DNA from: Sycon ciliatum
Taxonomy: Eukaryota; Porifera; Calcarea; Leucosolenida; Sycettidae
Length of the DNA stretch: 64,000 nt
Assembly (NCBI RefSeq): GCF_964019385.1
Contig: NC_088645.1
Location: forward strand, 4,788,904 to 4,852,903
Direction: 5' to 3'
Part shown: positions 35,215 through 47,020 of the stretch, piece after piece
Numbering within the stretch: the first letter of the stretch is position 1
How the letters are laid out: every line of letters begins with the position of its first letter
Position numbers and translations under genes: made by a program
Notes under the pieces: model-generated
The model's input: the letters and a program-made list of their open reading frames with translations, nothing else
Told to the model about the DNA's origin: nothing
Databases searched by the model: none

Positions 35215-35429
35215 GAGAGATTGTGTGAGAAATGCAGATGCAGCTTCCGCATATACAGGCACATCTGAACATTGCAGCATTCTCAGGGGTAGACCCACAC
35301 CGCAGACAAAGGGTTTGTGTAGATAGGCAGACAAAATATCGAAAGGAGTTATGGGAATAGGACATATGTTCTGTTCCTAAACGTTCCTCACTGACATTCC
35401 CTATGAACTCCAAGATTAGCGTGAGAATG

Positions 35430-35510
35430 AGACCAGACCAGAATAGGACCAAAGCCGGAGTGAGACCAAAACCGGAATAAGACCAAAACCAGAATGAGAC
35501 CAGACCAGAA
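35430..35510. repeat. 16-bp minisatellite, left part
   Basis: Diverged units of the array at 36474-37770 (GACCAGACCAGAATAA type). It is interrupted at 35511 by a TIR element. Confidence 0.85.
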
Positions 35511-36473
35511 TAAGGTTGTATTTGTTCGGTCATTCCGGAATGAGCATGGAATGAGAGTAGCAAATAATTGTGCGTGCATGCACTCGGGAATCTGGCAAAC
35601 GTTTTGCGAGACTCCGCAAACGGCGGTCGAATGTTTTGTTTTTGAGATCTACGAGTTGTTTTTTGCAGCCTTTCAAAGATAAGGTGGTAGCCTAAGAATG
35701 TTGTGGTTGCTATCTTGCTTCCGTACGTTTCTAGTTCTGCATGCCCCTACGACGATCATGGTGAAGGAGCGGCCAAACTCGGCATAGGCCTACGAGCTCC
35801 ACTAGGGTACACGCCTGTACGCGACGTTTGGCCGCTACTTCATCATGACTATTCCGTATTCGACCTCGCATCAGTCAAAACGGCTCTAGCTCTTCACGGA
35901 TTGGAAGCGCTTGTTTGACGGAGGTGCGGTTGTAAGATTAAGTCGAGTGGCAGGTTCAGTGCCTGTGTGGGTGATTATGTGATATGCATTGGTGGGACTG
36001 CCTCCCTAACCGAGTGATTCTGGAGGCCCTGCTCGACGATGAGGAGAAGAGGTGCGAGGGCATCAATCCAGTTCTTGTCCTGACCGAACGCTGTCTCAGG
36101 CAGCGAAGGGTAAAAAATGCCACAAACCAGTAGCGGTAACTATCCCGAGGTTACAGTACCAGCCTACACCCTGGACGATTTTCGGCAACATTCCGTCTGT
36201 CGACAATCGCGTTTGAGGTTTTGTTGGCGGAGATATGCAATAGTGACAGCCCCCAGTGGCCGCCACATATTTTCAATCCGCTCGGAATGAGCACTCATTC
36301 CACTTTTTTCTTTGGAATCGCCAGAATCGATTCTGCCCCCTTCATTCCGCGACCGGAATCGGAATTGCACGGAACAAACGCTGTCCGGTGCATCAAACAA
36401 ACGCACCGCAACCAAAGCACAGCGGAATGACTTTGGAATGGTGTTGGAATGACACCGAACAAACGCAACCTAA
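35511..36473 (+). mobile_element. PIF/Harbinger-like element inside minisatellite
   Basis: The element (35514-36470) starts GGTTGTATTTGTTCGGTCAT and ends with the inverse of GGTTGCGTTTGTTCGGTGTC. The 3-bp duplication TAA is at 35511-35513 and 36471-36473. Removing the element and one TAA gives a perfect minisatellite unit (CAGAATAAGACCAG), so the ends are certain. It holds a transposase scrap at 36165-36265. Confidence 0.92.
36165..36265 (+). pseudogene. Harbinger-type transposase scrap
   Basis: Reads YTLDDFRQH and, after a one-base frame change, FRLSTIAFEVLLAEI. This matches the N-terminal pattern of PIF/Harbinger DDE transposases (a DF/EF-R..FR.S...F..L segment). No catalytic region is found, so the element is non-autonomous. 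An unassigned frame at 35703-35918 lies upstream. Confidence 0.6.
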
Positions 36474-37778
36474 GACCAGACCAGAATAAGACCAGACCGG
36501 AATAAGACCAGACCAGAATGAGACCAGACCGGAATTAGATCAGACCAGAATGAGACCAGACCGGAATGAGACCACACCGGAATGAGACCAGACCAGAATA
36601 AGACCAGACCAGAATAAGACCAGACCAGAATAAGACCAGACCAGAATAAGACCAGACCCTAATACGACCAGACCAGAAAAAGACCAGACCAGAATAAGAC
36701 CAGACCAGAATGAGACTAGACCGGAATAAGACCAGAACGGAATGAGACCAGACCGGAATGAGACCAGACCGGAATGAGACCAGACCGGGATGAGACCAGA
36801 CCGGATTGAGACCAGACCGGAATGAGACCAGACCGAGATGAGACCAGACCGGATTGAGACCAGACCGGAATAAGACCAGACCAGAATAAGACCAGACCAG
36901 AATAAGACCAGACCGGAATACGACTAGACCAGAATAAGACCAGACCAGAATAAGACCAGACCAGAATGAGACTAGACCGGAATAAGACCAGACCGGAATG
37001 AGACCAAACCGGAATGAGACCAGACCGGGATGAGACCAGACCGGATTGAGACCAGACCGGAATGAGACCAGACCGGGATGAGACCAGACCGGATTGAGAC
37101 CAGACCGGAATAAGACCAGACGAGAATAAGACCAGACCGGAATGAGACCAGACCGGAATAAGACCAGACCAGAATAAGACCAGACCGAAATGAGACCAGA
37201 CCGGAATGAGACCAGACCGGAATGAGACCGGACCGGAATAAGACCAGACCCCAAATAAGACCAGACCGGAATGAGAACAGACCAGAATAAGACCAGACCG
37301 GAATGAGACCGGACCGGAATGAGACCAGACAGGAATGAGACCAGACAGGAATGAGACCAGACCGGAATGAGACCAGACCGGAATGAGACCAGACCGGAAT
37401 GAGACCAGACCGGAATGAGATCAGGCCGGAATAAGACCAGACCGGAATGAGACCAGACCGGAATGAGACCAGACCGGAATGAGACCAGACCGGAATGAGA
37501 CCAGAACAGAATAAGATCAGACCGGAATGAGACCAGACCAGAATGAGATCAGACCGGAATGAGACCAGACCGGAATAAGACCAGACCAGAATAAGACCAG
37601 ACCGGAATGAGATCAGACCAGAATAAGACCAGACCGGAATGAGACCAGACTGGAATGAGATCAGAACAGAATAAGACCAGACCGGAATGAGACCAGACCG
37701 GAATGAGACCAGACCGGAATGAGACCAGACCGGAATGAGACCAGACCGGAATGAGATCAGACCAGCATAAGACCAGAC
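36474..37778. repeat. 16-bp minisatellite, about 80 copies
   Basis: Tandem AGACCAGACCGGAATG with G/A variants (AGAATAAG). Variant blocks recur (for example about 36765-36850 and 37015-37100), which points to segmental copying. The 239-codon minus-strand frame is a repeat artefact. Confidence 0.95.
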
Positions 37779-38266
37779 TAGGCTTTCCCCAAATCGGCCC
37801 GGTTATTGTTCGCCTATTTGGCTGTTCGCTTGGTTCAAAAATACATCAGATTCGGCTGAAAATCAGCCGATTGTTCGAAAATCGGCTACAAAATTGGAAT
37901 ATTTTGGAAAATCGGCCAGAAGAATTGTGGGCATACTGGCTACAAGAGTGGTGAGACACTGGGGAAAAGAAATTCTAGTTTTTTTACTAGTAATGATCTT
38001 CCTAATGGCTGTTGTTTGTTTGGGAGGAGTTCAAAGGACACGAGTCACACGACCTCAACGCACTAGTTTACAAGTACTGCCATAGAGAGCTCGAGCGGTC
38101 ATGCTTGCAGCAATATCATTCGTTCGTAAACTCACTTTGCAACAACATTTGGAAGATTTTCGGCGATTCTCAAAGGAACCCTCCAAAATCGGCTAAAACC
38201 TTATACATTTTTCGGTAAGTCTTGTTTACGGAGAATTTTGCGGCCGGCCGATTTGGGGAAAGCCTT
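37779..38266 (+). mobile_element. hAT-like MITE
   Basis: Terminal inverted repeats AGGCTTTCCCCAAATCGGCC (20 bp, from 37780) and its inverse (ending 38265). The 8-bp GACCAGAC lies on both sides (37771-37778 and 38267-38274), as for hAT transposons. The flanking array also contains GACCAGAC, so the duplication is not independent proof. Subterminal AAATCGGCT words are repeated. No transposase. Confidence 0.75.
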
Positions 38267-38275
38267 GACCAGACC

Positions 38276-38372
38276 ATACCAGCATGACACGAGACCAGCA
38301 TGACACCATACCAGCATGACACCATACCAGCATGACACCATACCTGCAGGACACCATACCAGCATGAGATAG
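38276..38372. repeat. 16-bp tandem repeat, second type
   Basis: About six units of CCAGCATGACACCATA, related in length and sense to the array on the other side of the MITE. Confidence 0.85.
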
Positions 38373-38659
38373 AGCTCCACTCACCTCCTGCATACCGTCA
38401 TCAGCTAGGTCAGTGCAGTGAACAGCATGATGATTCGAACCCTAGCCCAAACAACAACAGCATACCACCAGCTAGGGAGTAGTACATGGTTAGTGGCGAA
38501 TGTTGATCTTACTGGATCTGCTGGTCCAACAAACTGTCTGAACTGCTCTACACAAGCATCGCCATGTTGATGAGTTAATGCCATGGCAACGCATGCTCCT
38601 GAGCACAACTCAGATACCATCTCCTGCCGAGTGGCACAATAGGAAAGCAGACAAACACA

Positions 38660-38671
38660 CACCGACATACA

Positions 38672-38717
<46 letters not shown>

Positions 38718-38790
38718 GACACACACAAAACACACATGCATACACTCGCACACAGACATGCACACAAAACACACATACATACACAGACGC
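38660..38790. repeat. (AC)n microsatellite
   Basis: AC repeats with AA and AG interruptions. Confidence 0.93.
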
Positions 38791-38999
38791 GGTCCGGAAA
38801 CAGCGGGTTGCCCTGCCCTGCTGCAGAGCGCATTGTCTCGGCTGCGGTCGCTGCTGCAAGTCATCCCGTGGTTTCGACCTGCATAGCTGTGCTAATTTCC
38901 TGTCCAGGAAGTAGAGCGGCGTTTCTGGGTCCAATGCTGAACTCAGTGCTGTCGACCCCTGCACAGGGGACACGTGACCATTTGATGGCAGTGTTACCA

Positions 39000-39067
<68 letters not shown>

Positions 39068-39094
39068 AAGCCCGCGAGTGGAGCAAACTACCGC

Positions 39095-39215
39095 ACGAAG
39101 ACGACGACTTGGAACGACTCTGAGCGTTGGCTCATGGAATGTTCGCTCTGTTGTGGAGAGTGATGGACCAGTTCTAGCGGCAGCCGTGAGAGGAATCGTT
39201 TCCGATGATAAGCCA
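39095..39215 (+). pseudogene. LINE endonuclease N-terminus, copy B
   Basis: Reads TLSVGSWNVRSVVESDGPV and ends at a stop after DDKPDP. It equals the segment at 16165-16285; the zinc fingers upstream are replaced by unrelated DNA here. Confidence 0.65.
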
Positions 39216-39344
39216 GATCCATAGCTGCTGGAGATGGCTCTCTCGAACATGGTCCCGCTCGTCGTTCTATATTGTCGGCTCCGTAAGGGGACACGTGACC
39301 GTAATGGCAGTGTTTACCAGGACCAGGACCAGGTGTGTGTGTAT

Positions 39345-39441
<97 letters not shown>

Positions 39442-39994
39442 TGTGCGTGTGAATAAATAAAAATAAAAAGACCAAAAAGCAGGGATTCACTGGCCAGAAA
39501 AAGCCACTTCATAGCTGTGTGGTGTAGACCAGGCTGGATAGTGGTGGCCAATTCTTCAGCCTTGGAAGCTGTTGAATGGGACTGCGAGATGCTGCAGAAG
39601 ACCAGGTTCAACGTTTCTGGACGGTCATCCATCGATGGTGGGCTATACGATGCTGGAGGAACTAGATTCCAGTGAAAACCCAAGATTCCTTTGCTCCTGG
39701 ACGCTCCGACGTGTTGTGATATCTGCCAGGTGCGCAGTAACTAGTATTTTCATCGCTATAGCGAGGACGATGGCGATCGGCAAACTCTCGCTCGCAGCCA
39801 TCACCAGCCTCTCAAAACCATCACTTGGCATCCCCCAGAGGTATAGGATAAAGCCAAAACAGCTCACAACAAACAAAAGCTAAGGACGATGGAAAGAGAG
39901 AATGTCAAAAAGAAGACGAACAGTATGAAGTTCAAATGGTTTTGAACACTCGTACCACCAACTATACCACTTTCAATAAATCGTGACGCCATTT

Positions 39995-40160
39995 TGTTTT
40001 AACACGCATACGGTCCATTAGACAGTTATATGGCGCATTTATTGATCTGTGCAATTCAGATCTTGTTCGCTATCGTTGCTATAAGAGAAAATCTGTGGGT
40101 GCACATCCAGGGCATTTGCAGATTTGCATGCTTCTCTTGCGACGGGCGTATACATGGTTA
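39995..40160 (+). repeat. Dispersed repeat X, copy in duplicate B
   Basis: Equal to 17405-17560. It is followed by GT/GA repeats and a SINE body. Confidence 0.7.
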
Positions 40161-40164
40161 CATG

Positions 40165-40221
<57 letters not shown>

Positions 40222-40244
40222 GGTGTGTGTGAGATTTAGAGAAT

Positions 40245-40303
<59 letters not shown>

Positions 40304-40371
40304 GGTACAGGGTGTGTGAGATTTAGAGAATGTGTGTGCGTCTGGGGGGTGGAAAAATGAAAAAAATAGGG

Positions 40372-40552
40372 ATTCACTGGCCAGAAAAAGTCACTCCAAT
40401 CAGCTGTGTGGTGGATACCAGGCTAAAAATAGTGGCGGTCAATTCATCAGCCTTGCAAGCTGTTTAATGGTGTAATCCCAGCACAAGTTGCTATGTCTAA
40501 CATAGCTGTTCGCTATCATCGCTTCCGCGATGGGCAGATCTGAGGTCTGAGG
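40372..40552 (+). mobile_element. SINE body copy, duplicate B
   Basis: Equal to 17775-17948, with CGCTTCCGCGATGGGCAG at its end. Confidence 0.78.
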
Positions 40553-40615
40553 GGGGATTTAGAGAATGCATGTGTGCGTGCGTGTGTGTGTGTATGTGAG
40601 AGAGATATATATAAA

Positions 40616-41110
40616 GAGAATGTGCTTGCTGTTGCGTTATGCAGAGCTCACTGACTAGTCAGTTTGAGCACTCTGGCAAGGGCTCACTGACTAGTCAGTT
40701 TGAGCACTCTGGCAAGGGCTCACTGACTAGTCAGTTTGAGCACTCTGGCAAGGTACGTTCGGGCCTGATTGGAAACTTTTATTTCCATTGCTATCAGGTT
40801 CGGCCTCATTTCCTCTGTGCTGCGCTGACGAGTCCACAAAGAACGAAACAGTTCTGTCCGCAGATTGAGTATTTCGCTCCTGCTCTTGTAGCAGTTGAGC
40901 ACTCTTGCGTGGGGTAGTGCCTTTGCTGTTTGCGTTATGCAGAGCTCACTGACTTGTCAGTTTGAGCACTCTGGCAAGGCACGTTCGGGCCTGAACGGAA
41001 TTTTTTATTTCCATTGCTATCAGGTTCGGCCTCATTTCCTCTGTACTGCGCTGACGAGTCCACAAAGGACGAAACAGTTCTGTCCGCAGATTGAGTATGT
41101 GGAGAATGTG
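40616..41110 (+). mobile_element. Satellite-family insert, copy B only
   Basis: 477 bp (40625-41101) flanked by GAGAATGTG on both sides (40616-40624 and 41102-41110). Copy A has a single GAGAATGTG at 18040-18048 and no insert. It holds two units of about 270 bp with three short units (GCTCACTGACTAGTCAG with TTTGAGCACTCTGGCAAG) at the left. It is the inverse of the family at 32400-32925. The 9-bp duplication shows that this family is mobile, not only a tandem array. Confidence 0.9.
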
Positions 41111-41407
41111 TGTATGTGTGTGCGTGCGTGTATGCGCCTGCGAGTGTATGTGTATGTGAGAAAAGGGAGAGAGTGTGGGTGTATGTGTGTGTAATGGTGT
41201 GGGCTTGTGTGGATTTGGCATTTTAAAAGTCCCCAGCTCTATTCTCATTCGCGCCGGAACTGCTGCTGCATAGCCCCAAGTCTGAAGACTTGGCAACTTC
41301 ACGCCTGCACCTGACTCTTGCGCTATGATACGCGTCGCCTATGATACCCCTCAGAATTTCCCACCTTGCTTCCCCTTATGTTCTGTCTGCCCGTGTTGGA
41401 TCCATCA

Positions 41408-41452
41408 GTTGTCTGATGATGGTAGTAATACGTGAAACTCAGAGTTGTAACA
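41408..41452 (+). ncRNA. Hammerhead-like motif, copy B
   Basis: CTGATGA at 41413-41419 and GAAAC at 41434-41438, with the same short stem III (ACTC/GAGT) as copy A at 18346. Stem II is very weak. Confidence 0.38.
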
Positions 41453-41486
41453 AATCTTACAATCTCTCTCTTTTGTTACATACATG

Positions 41487-41676
41487 TACAGTCGTCCCTC
41501 TCTAATCCGGCACTTTATAATCCAGCACCCTCGATAAACCAGCACAATTTTCAGTAACCAAAATGTCCTCTTCATGCACATTGCAACAGTAAATCAGATT
41601 TGTTAATCCAGCACCCTCCCTAATCCAGCAGATTTTCGTGGCACAAATGGTGCCGGATTATAGACGGACCAGTGTA
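41487..41676 (+). mobile_element. Tc1/mariner/pogo-like MITE, copy B only
   Basis: 186 bp (41489-41674) with imperfect inverted ends CAGTCGTCCCTCTCTAATCC and, inverted, CACTGGTCCGTCTATAATCC. It is flanked by TA on both sides. Copy A has the empty site CATGTACATG with the TA at 18425-18426. The CAGT/GTCCCTC ends and TA duplication fit pogo/Tigger-type elements. No coding capacity. Confidence 0.9.
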
Positions 41677-41761
41677 CATGTATTTTCATTGATCATTTCG
41701 TAATGTCCGCTTTGCTTTTACTATTTATCGCCTTTATAAAGTTATTGTTTCCTCGTCGCCT

Positions 41762-41821
41762 ATTCATTTGTTTTCACTATCAACAGGCAGCGTTGCCTGA
41801 TGATAGTGAAAGCAAATGAAT
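41762..41821. repeat. Imperfect 60-bp palindrome, copy B
   Basis: The counterpart of the perfect palindrome at 18512-18571, here with three arm mismatches. Confidence 0.8.
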
Positions 41822-43011
41822 AAACTTTAACTACATGTACCTGTACATGTATCAGCAAACAAGCCGTGATTGCCTCTCTTGTCCTCTATTACAGTATTAG
41901 TATTACACTCTGACTTCGCCGTGTGGATCACTGTCAGCACACTGTGTGTATCCTCCACTACATTCGTTGTTCTTATTTTACTAGTAAAGAAGGCTGTGTA
42001 TCCGACCATTCCTCCCCCCTGTAAAAAAATATCATTGCCCAGCACGGCAAGGTCCGTGGCGCGAGACATGTGAACTTGTGCAGTACGCGAACTGCTTGAC
42101 TCACGTGATCGTAACGGCAGCGACCCAGCGAGCACTGGCTAGCTATCTCCTGTACAAGAACCAAGTGGGCCCGTTTTGTACTGTCGAGTGTCGTAACAGC
42201 CGTGTGGCTGTGCACACATGCCACTTCGGATTTGTCATGTGACAGTCATTGACTCTTGGTGTCAACAAATACTGAAGGTGCACTCACTAAAAAAAATATC
42301 TCTGTCTCCAGATTGCAGCGCGCTAGCGGCGAATCACACTGGTGATCCATAATGCCAAGCAGGTGCTGCATGATTGTAGTGATCACGTGATGACAGACTG
42401 CATGACTATCGTAGACATTGTACGTGTGCAGTGGAGGAGCTAAACACATACAAATGTAGCAGGGCTAGATAGGGGAAGTCCCTAGCCCTGGTACGCTGTG
42501 CCTGTGAGGCTGTGAGCTGACATGGACTAGAACTGTAAGAGTTAGTACAGAATTCACATGTACATGACCACTGAACAGTACTACTTGTACTTGTAGGTTA
42601 GTTGTAGGTCTAGGTACTCAGTTGCAAGTGACACGTGACAAGTGACAGTTAACCATCATGCCACACAACAGAGACGAGCCTGTGGGGTGTCGCAAGCGTT
42701 TATTCCAGCGTGAATATTCATGAGCCTGTGATCGGTAATCAAGTATGACGTACATGTACTCAGTATGAGGTTATGATTATAAATGATGTACACATATCAC
42801 ACATCAGAGAGGCAAGGACAGCAGAAGCGACCCGCGGGGTCCTGCGCCGTCAGAGCGGCTACGTGTACTACTAGGTTGCTATGGCAGCGGAACACTAAAT
42901 CTTAGTAAAAATGAATAGTTCAATGGTGCCGATGTGCGTGCACTATGCAGCGCCCATCGACAGCACCCGTGCCTCCAATTAAGGTACCGAATGGCTTGCG
43001 ACACGCAGGCT

Positions 43012-44014
43012 CTAGTAGTGCTGTGGCATGCCTGCGGGCCTGAGAATGTACGTGCGATATGCCCTGCTGGACCAGCAGCCTGCAGCCATCAGGGCATACT
43101 CTGGTGCGCCTCAATCCACCATGTGTGTGGCTCCCCCGGTGCGTAAGGAATGGCTGCTGATGCTTGGACCTAGCACTTTGTGTAGGACATCATTGATGTC
43201 GTTCGGCGTGAGATGGCGACCATCCTGAAACTTGAATAGGGGTTGCTTGTCATTGCTCCATTTGCTGGACCGAACGTAAGCCTGCAGGGCTCGGACGGGA
43301 CATAGTGCGGGGTCAGCGTAGCGATGCAGCGCTACCTCCCCGCCTGCTGTTAATTGAGACGTCTTCGTCCTCTGGAGCTGCAGCGAGGCCTCCTGCTGGG
43401 CTAACCGGAGGTGTTCGCGCCTCAGCGTATTGAGGCTGCCGGGACCGTGTGGTGACAGCGACGTGTACTCACTCACACGCAGCAGCAGGCCGTGGAAGGC
43501 TGTCGTAAGAGCAGCCCATATTATTAGTCTGTCTACCGCGGAGTACAAGGACAGATCCAAGAACTGGCGGAGAACCTTCAGCTGGTGGACGGTGATCGCT
43601 TGGCACTGAGGGCGTGCTGACGGATGTCTGGGAAGCGACGTTATCTCCCTCTCTAAGCCCTTGAGCAGGGCTTGAGGGTGTAGCCCCGACCGGGCCTCCC
43701 ATGCGGAGGAGGTGGTATTTGATCGCGGCCAGGTAGACTCTCAGAGTGCTGGCGCTGACTTAGTGAGACATTGCGGCAGCGAACAGTAGGACATCGTTCT
43801 GATCTGGGTGATATGCGTCGCGGCGCATGCGACCCATGAACTCCAGGAATGAACGCCAGCCCGGGGCGTACGTGTGCTGTGTGCCAGTGGCTACCGAGTT
43901 GGCAATCAGGTGCTCTGCTCTCGCTGAGAGAGCGGCGGCTAGCGAGCCTAGGAGGACACAGGCACAAGCGTATGCAACACAAACGCACACACGCATACGT
44001 CCGCACATGCGCAT
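43012..44014 (-). pseudogene. DIRS-type tyrosine recombinase, copy B
   Basis: The duplicate of 19841-20795. It keeps a longer catalytic stretch in one frame (43111-43560), ending in the box SSHSLRTGGATHM, with SSRAYRTYI after a frame change. Damage differs from copy A: a TAA after FAAAMSH (about 43759-43761) and a 10-bp deletion near 43670, while the TAG of copy A is a Tyr-side codon here. The rest of the element (RT, gag) is absent because of the deletion at 44163. Confidence 0.83.
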
Positions 44015-45077
44015 GTTTTCTAAACAGGCAGGATGGTACGGCGGCCAAGCTGCGGGGTATGCGTGCTGCGCCGGGTCGCTGAACAGCGGCCCGGTTCCCG
44101 GAACACACTGGCCCGGTGGCGTGGCTGCGGATTGTAAGCAGGGGACCCGTGGGTTATCCTAGTGGGAGATCTCCCCCCCCCCCCCCTGGCACGAATGCAG
44201 CTGGACGTACACCTGCATCAGCCTTGGTTGCCTGGAAGTGGCACGAATGTGGCTGGACGTACACCTGCACCGGCCTTGGTTGCCTGGAAGTGGCACGAAT
44301 GTGGCTGGACGTACACCTTCACCAGCCTTGGTTGCCTGGAAGTGGCAGGAATGTGGCTGGAGGTACACATGTAAAGATACAGTACATGTGCAGATGCAAT
44401 GATGTAAACTGGGATAGGAACTGCTCCAGGCCGCCAGCTTTGTACTTTGGGTCGTATTTCAGTGAACACAGCAACTGTAGCATACTAGTAGGTTTTGTAT
44501 GATGCAGTGCATGTTCTGTTTCAATTCATTTCCCTATTGTTTCATCACTTTATTTCAACACGGATTTCAGTGCTCCGTTTTGCGGAGACCAGCTCTCCTC
44601 CCCCCCCCCCCCCCCCCTCTCTGTTTGGTTCTCAATCTGTATCGAGGGGCATTCAAGTCATGCAGTTATGTGATTACAGTGTAACATTCACGTTTCCTTG
44701 TAAAATGTGTTCAGATACGAAGTTTGACTGGTACACAGTTCCTGGGTACCTGGGTACCTGGGTAGGTCTACCTGGGCGAATTATCTGTCCAGTTGTACTA
44801 ATCTTGTACATAGTCCAACCGCTATCTTCAAACAGAATTTTCTTTCAACGTTTCCTCGTTCTAGCATTGCCAGATTACTGAGCAGCCAGCGCATGGCTGT
44901 GAGCGTTGACACGTACACCCTTCGTTTCTTACCGTGTTGTGGAGTGACTTCACTGCACGGTGCACTTGACAATCCGTGTTCTGTGTACCATCATCATGAT
45001 CATCTCATGTCCTCTCTTGAAGCTTGGTCTCTCTGGCTCTCCAACAGTCACAGAACTGACTGTATATCAGGAGTGGC

Positions 45078-45294
45078 AGCGGAACAAGCCCTGCAGTAGA
45101 TCTGCAATAAACCCGAGGAACAAGCCCTGCAGTAGATCTGCAATAAACCCGAGGAACAAGCCCTGCAGTAGATCTGCAATAAACCCGAGGAACAAGCCCT
45201 GCAGTAGATCTGCAATAAACCCGAGGAACAAGCCCTGCAGTAGATCTGCACTAAACCCGCGGAACAAGCCCTGCAGTAGATCTGCAATAAACAT
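45078..45294. repeat. 36-bp tandem repeat, six copies
   Basis: Same unit as 31346-31528, with one unit more. Confidence 0.95.
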
Positions 45295-46249
45295 GTGTTC
45301 TGGGTTCTTGCCATACACTACAGCAAAGGCAAACTGTCGCCACTAGAATGAAGTTCTGAAAAGCCACTGAAATATTCTGCTGCAGAAAAGAGAACATGAA
45401 ACTCAATCCGTTCGCATTTCCAGGAACGCATCGACTTTCACTGATACGGACACAATTGTATCGAAAATGCTCTATTAGGAATCGAAACTTGTAGTCTCGG
45501 CAAGTTTCTATCGACTCTCGTATTTCGATTGTAGCGCAGACATACAATACGATTACCGGTATGTATCACCTGGACCGTACTACTAGTCTACTACTACTAC
45601 ATGTAGCACTAGCACAGTAGCGGGTAAATGTATAGCACTGGTCCTTGCGGGTGCGGACACGGGGAAATCCCTTGAATCCCCTGCACTACACGTATCTCGC
45701 CCTGACTGACAAGTAACGCACGCGCACGTACAGTTCTGACAGGGCTAGCTCAGGGCCCGGTACGGCGGTAGGGGCATCAGATCGACCTCATGAATGAAGT
45801 AGCGCCACCGTTCGAGCGCAATGAACAGTGTGTGTGTGTGCGCGCGCGCGCGCGTGCGTGTGTGTTTGTGTGCGCGCGTGTGTATGTGTGTGTATGAGGT
45901 GCAGGGGCCATGTAACGAGGCCTGGCGCAAATATTCATGACGCCCAATTCTTTGTCCCTGGCATGGTTGCTGTCACTCTCTCCTTTGTAGCTTGGTATTA
46001 TTTCCCACTCCAGATCCCTGCTGCTGCTTTGGAGATGGTAAGTTTTTTATATACATGTACATCTGCATGTAAGAAATAACCAGTCAACCCGTGACCATCA
46101 TAGCTATGTACCAATACTGGCTAAGAGTAAGCTTCACTGGACACAAGTGAAATCTGGGTAGCTACGTACACAATAGGAGTCTTTTCTGCGTTTATCCTGA
46201 TAGCAATGAAATTTTGTCTCCAAAGCCAGAGGCCCGAGCGTACCTTGCC

Positions 46250-46495
46250 AGAGTGCTCAGTGAGCTGTGAACAACGCAAACAGAAAATGCACTACCCCAC
46301 ATGAGAGTGCTCAAACTTACAAGTCAGTGAGCTCTGGATAACGCAAACAGAAAATGCACTACCCCACATGAGAGTGCTCAAACTGACAAGTCAGTGAGCT
46401 CTGGATAACGCAAACAGAAAATGCACTACCCCACATGAGAGTGCTCAAACTGACAAGTCAGTGAGCTCTGGATAACGCAAACAGAAAATGCACTA
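46250..46495 (-). repeat. 67-bp tandem repeat, 3-4 copies
   Basis: Same unit as at 32486-32880, with fewer copies. The array ends abruptly at 46495, which is also the end of the duplication. Confidence 0.93.
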
Positions 46496-46789
46496 GCATG
46501 CATTTGTATAACCAAGGGTCACAGAGTACCGAGGTTATGTACATGTACACTCGATTGTGCCACCAAGTGAGCAACTCACCATTTCCACGCTGTTATCTTT
46601 AGGATAGAAGAGGAAGTTGTAGCGTCGCACTATGCCCGCTAGCGAATCATACCACTCCACGAGGAAAGCGTAGCGTTCACCTTCCATATTACCCGGTGAA
46701 CTGCTGACGACTGGAACAAAGCGCCGGCAAGAATGTCCAATGGTCTGGTGGCGAGTGGAACTACTCACGATACACACAGCTAAGTTCCA

Positions 46790-47020
46790 AGCTGCCACAC
46801 TCTAACCTGGCCTGAGCGCAAGGATTGCCACACTCTAACCTGGCCTGAGCGCAAGGACTGCCACACTGGAACCTGGCCTGAGCGCAAGGATTGCCACACT
46901 GGAACCTGGCCTGAGCGCAAGGATTGCCACACTGGTACCTGGCCTGAGCGCAAGGATTGCCACACTGGAACCTGGCCTGAGCGCAAGGATTGCCACACTG
47001 GAACCTGGCCTGAGCGATAT
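46790..47020. repeat. 33-bp minisatellite, seven copies
   Basis: Unit words GGCCTGAGCGCAAGGATTGC and CACACTGGAACCT. The 33-bp period gives an 11-residue repeat (CAQARFQCGNP) on the minus strand, with open frames on several frames; not evidence of a gene. Confidence 0.95.

Larger units (their letters stand above)
39001..44163 (+). repeat. Direct duplication, copy B, part 1
   Basis: Collinear with 16085-20962. It lacks the 350-bp LINE fragment and carries two inserts of its own (40625-41101 and 41489-41674). Its right end joins, through a C-homopolymer, to sequence matching 30440 onward, so about 9.5 kb found in copy A is absent. It includes GT microsatellites (39002-39066, 39332-39448, 40163-40302), a SINE-body fragment (39478-39590) and the unassigned open segment at 39643-39876. 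Confidence 0.93.
44188..46495 (+). repeat. Direct duplication, copy B, part 2
   Basis: Collinear with 30440-32880. It contains four 52-bp minisatellite units (44190-44360), a C-homopolymer (about 44600-44617), CCTGGGTAC repeats (about 44740-44765), the 36-bp array and the 67-bp array. No gene recognised. Confidence 0.93.

Noticed and set aside
36535-37254. 239-codon Ser/Gly/Leu-rich repeat protein on the minus strand
   Set aside because: A by-product of the 16-bp minisatellite.
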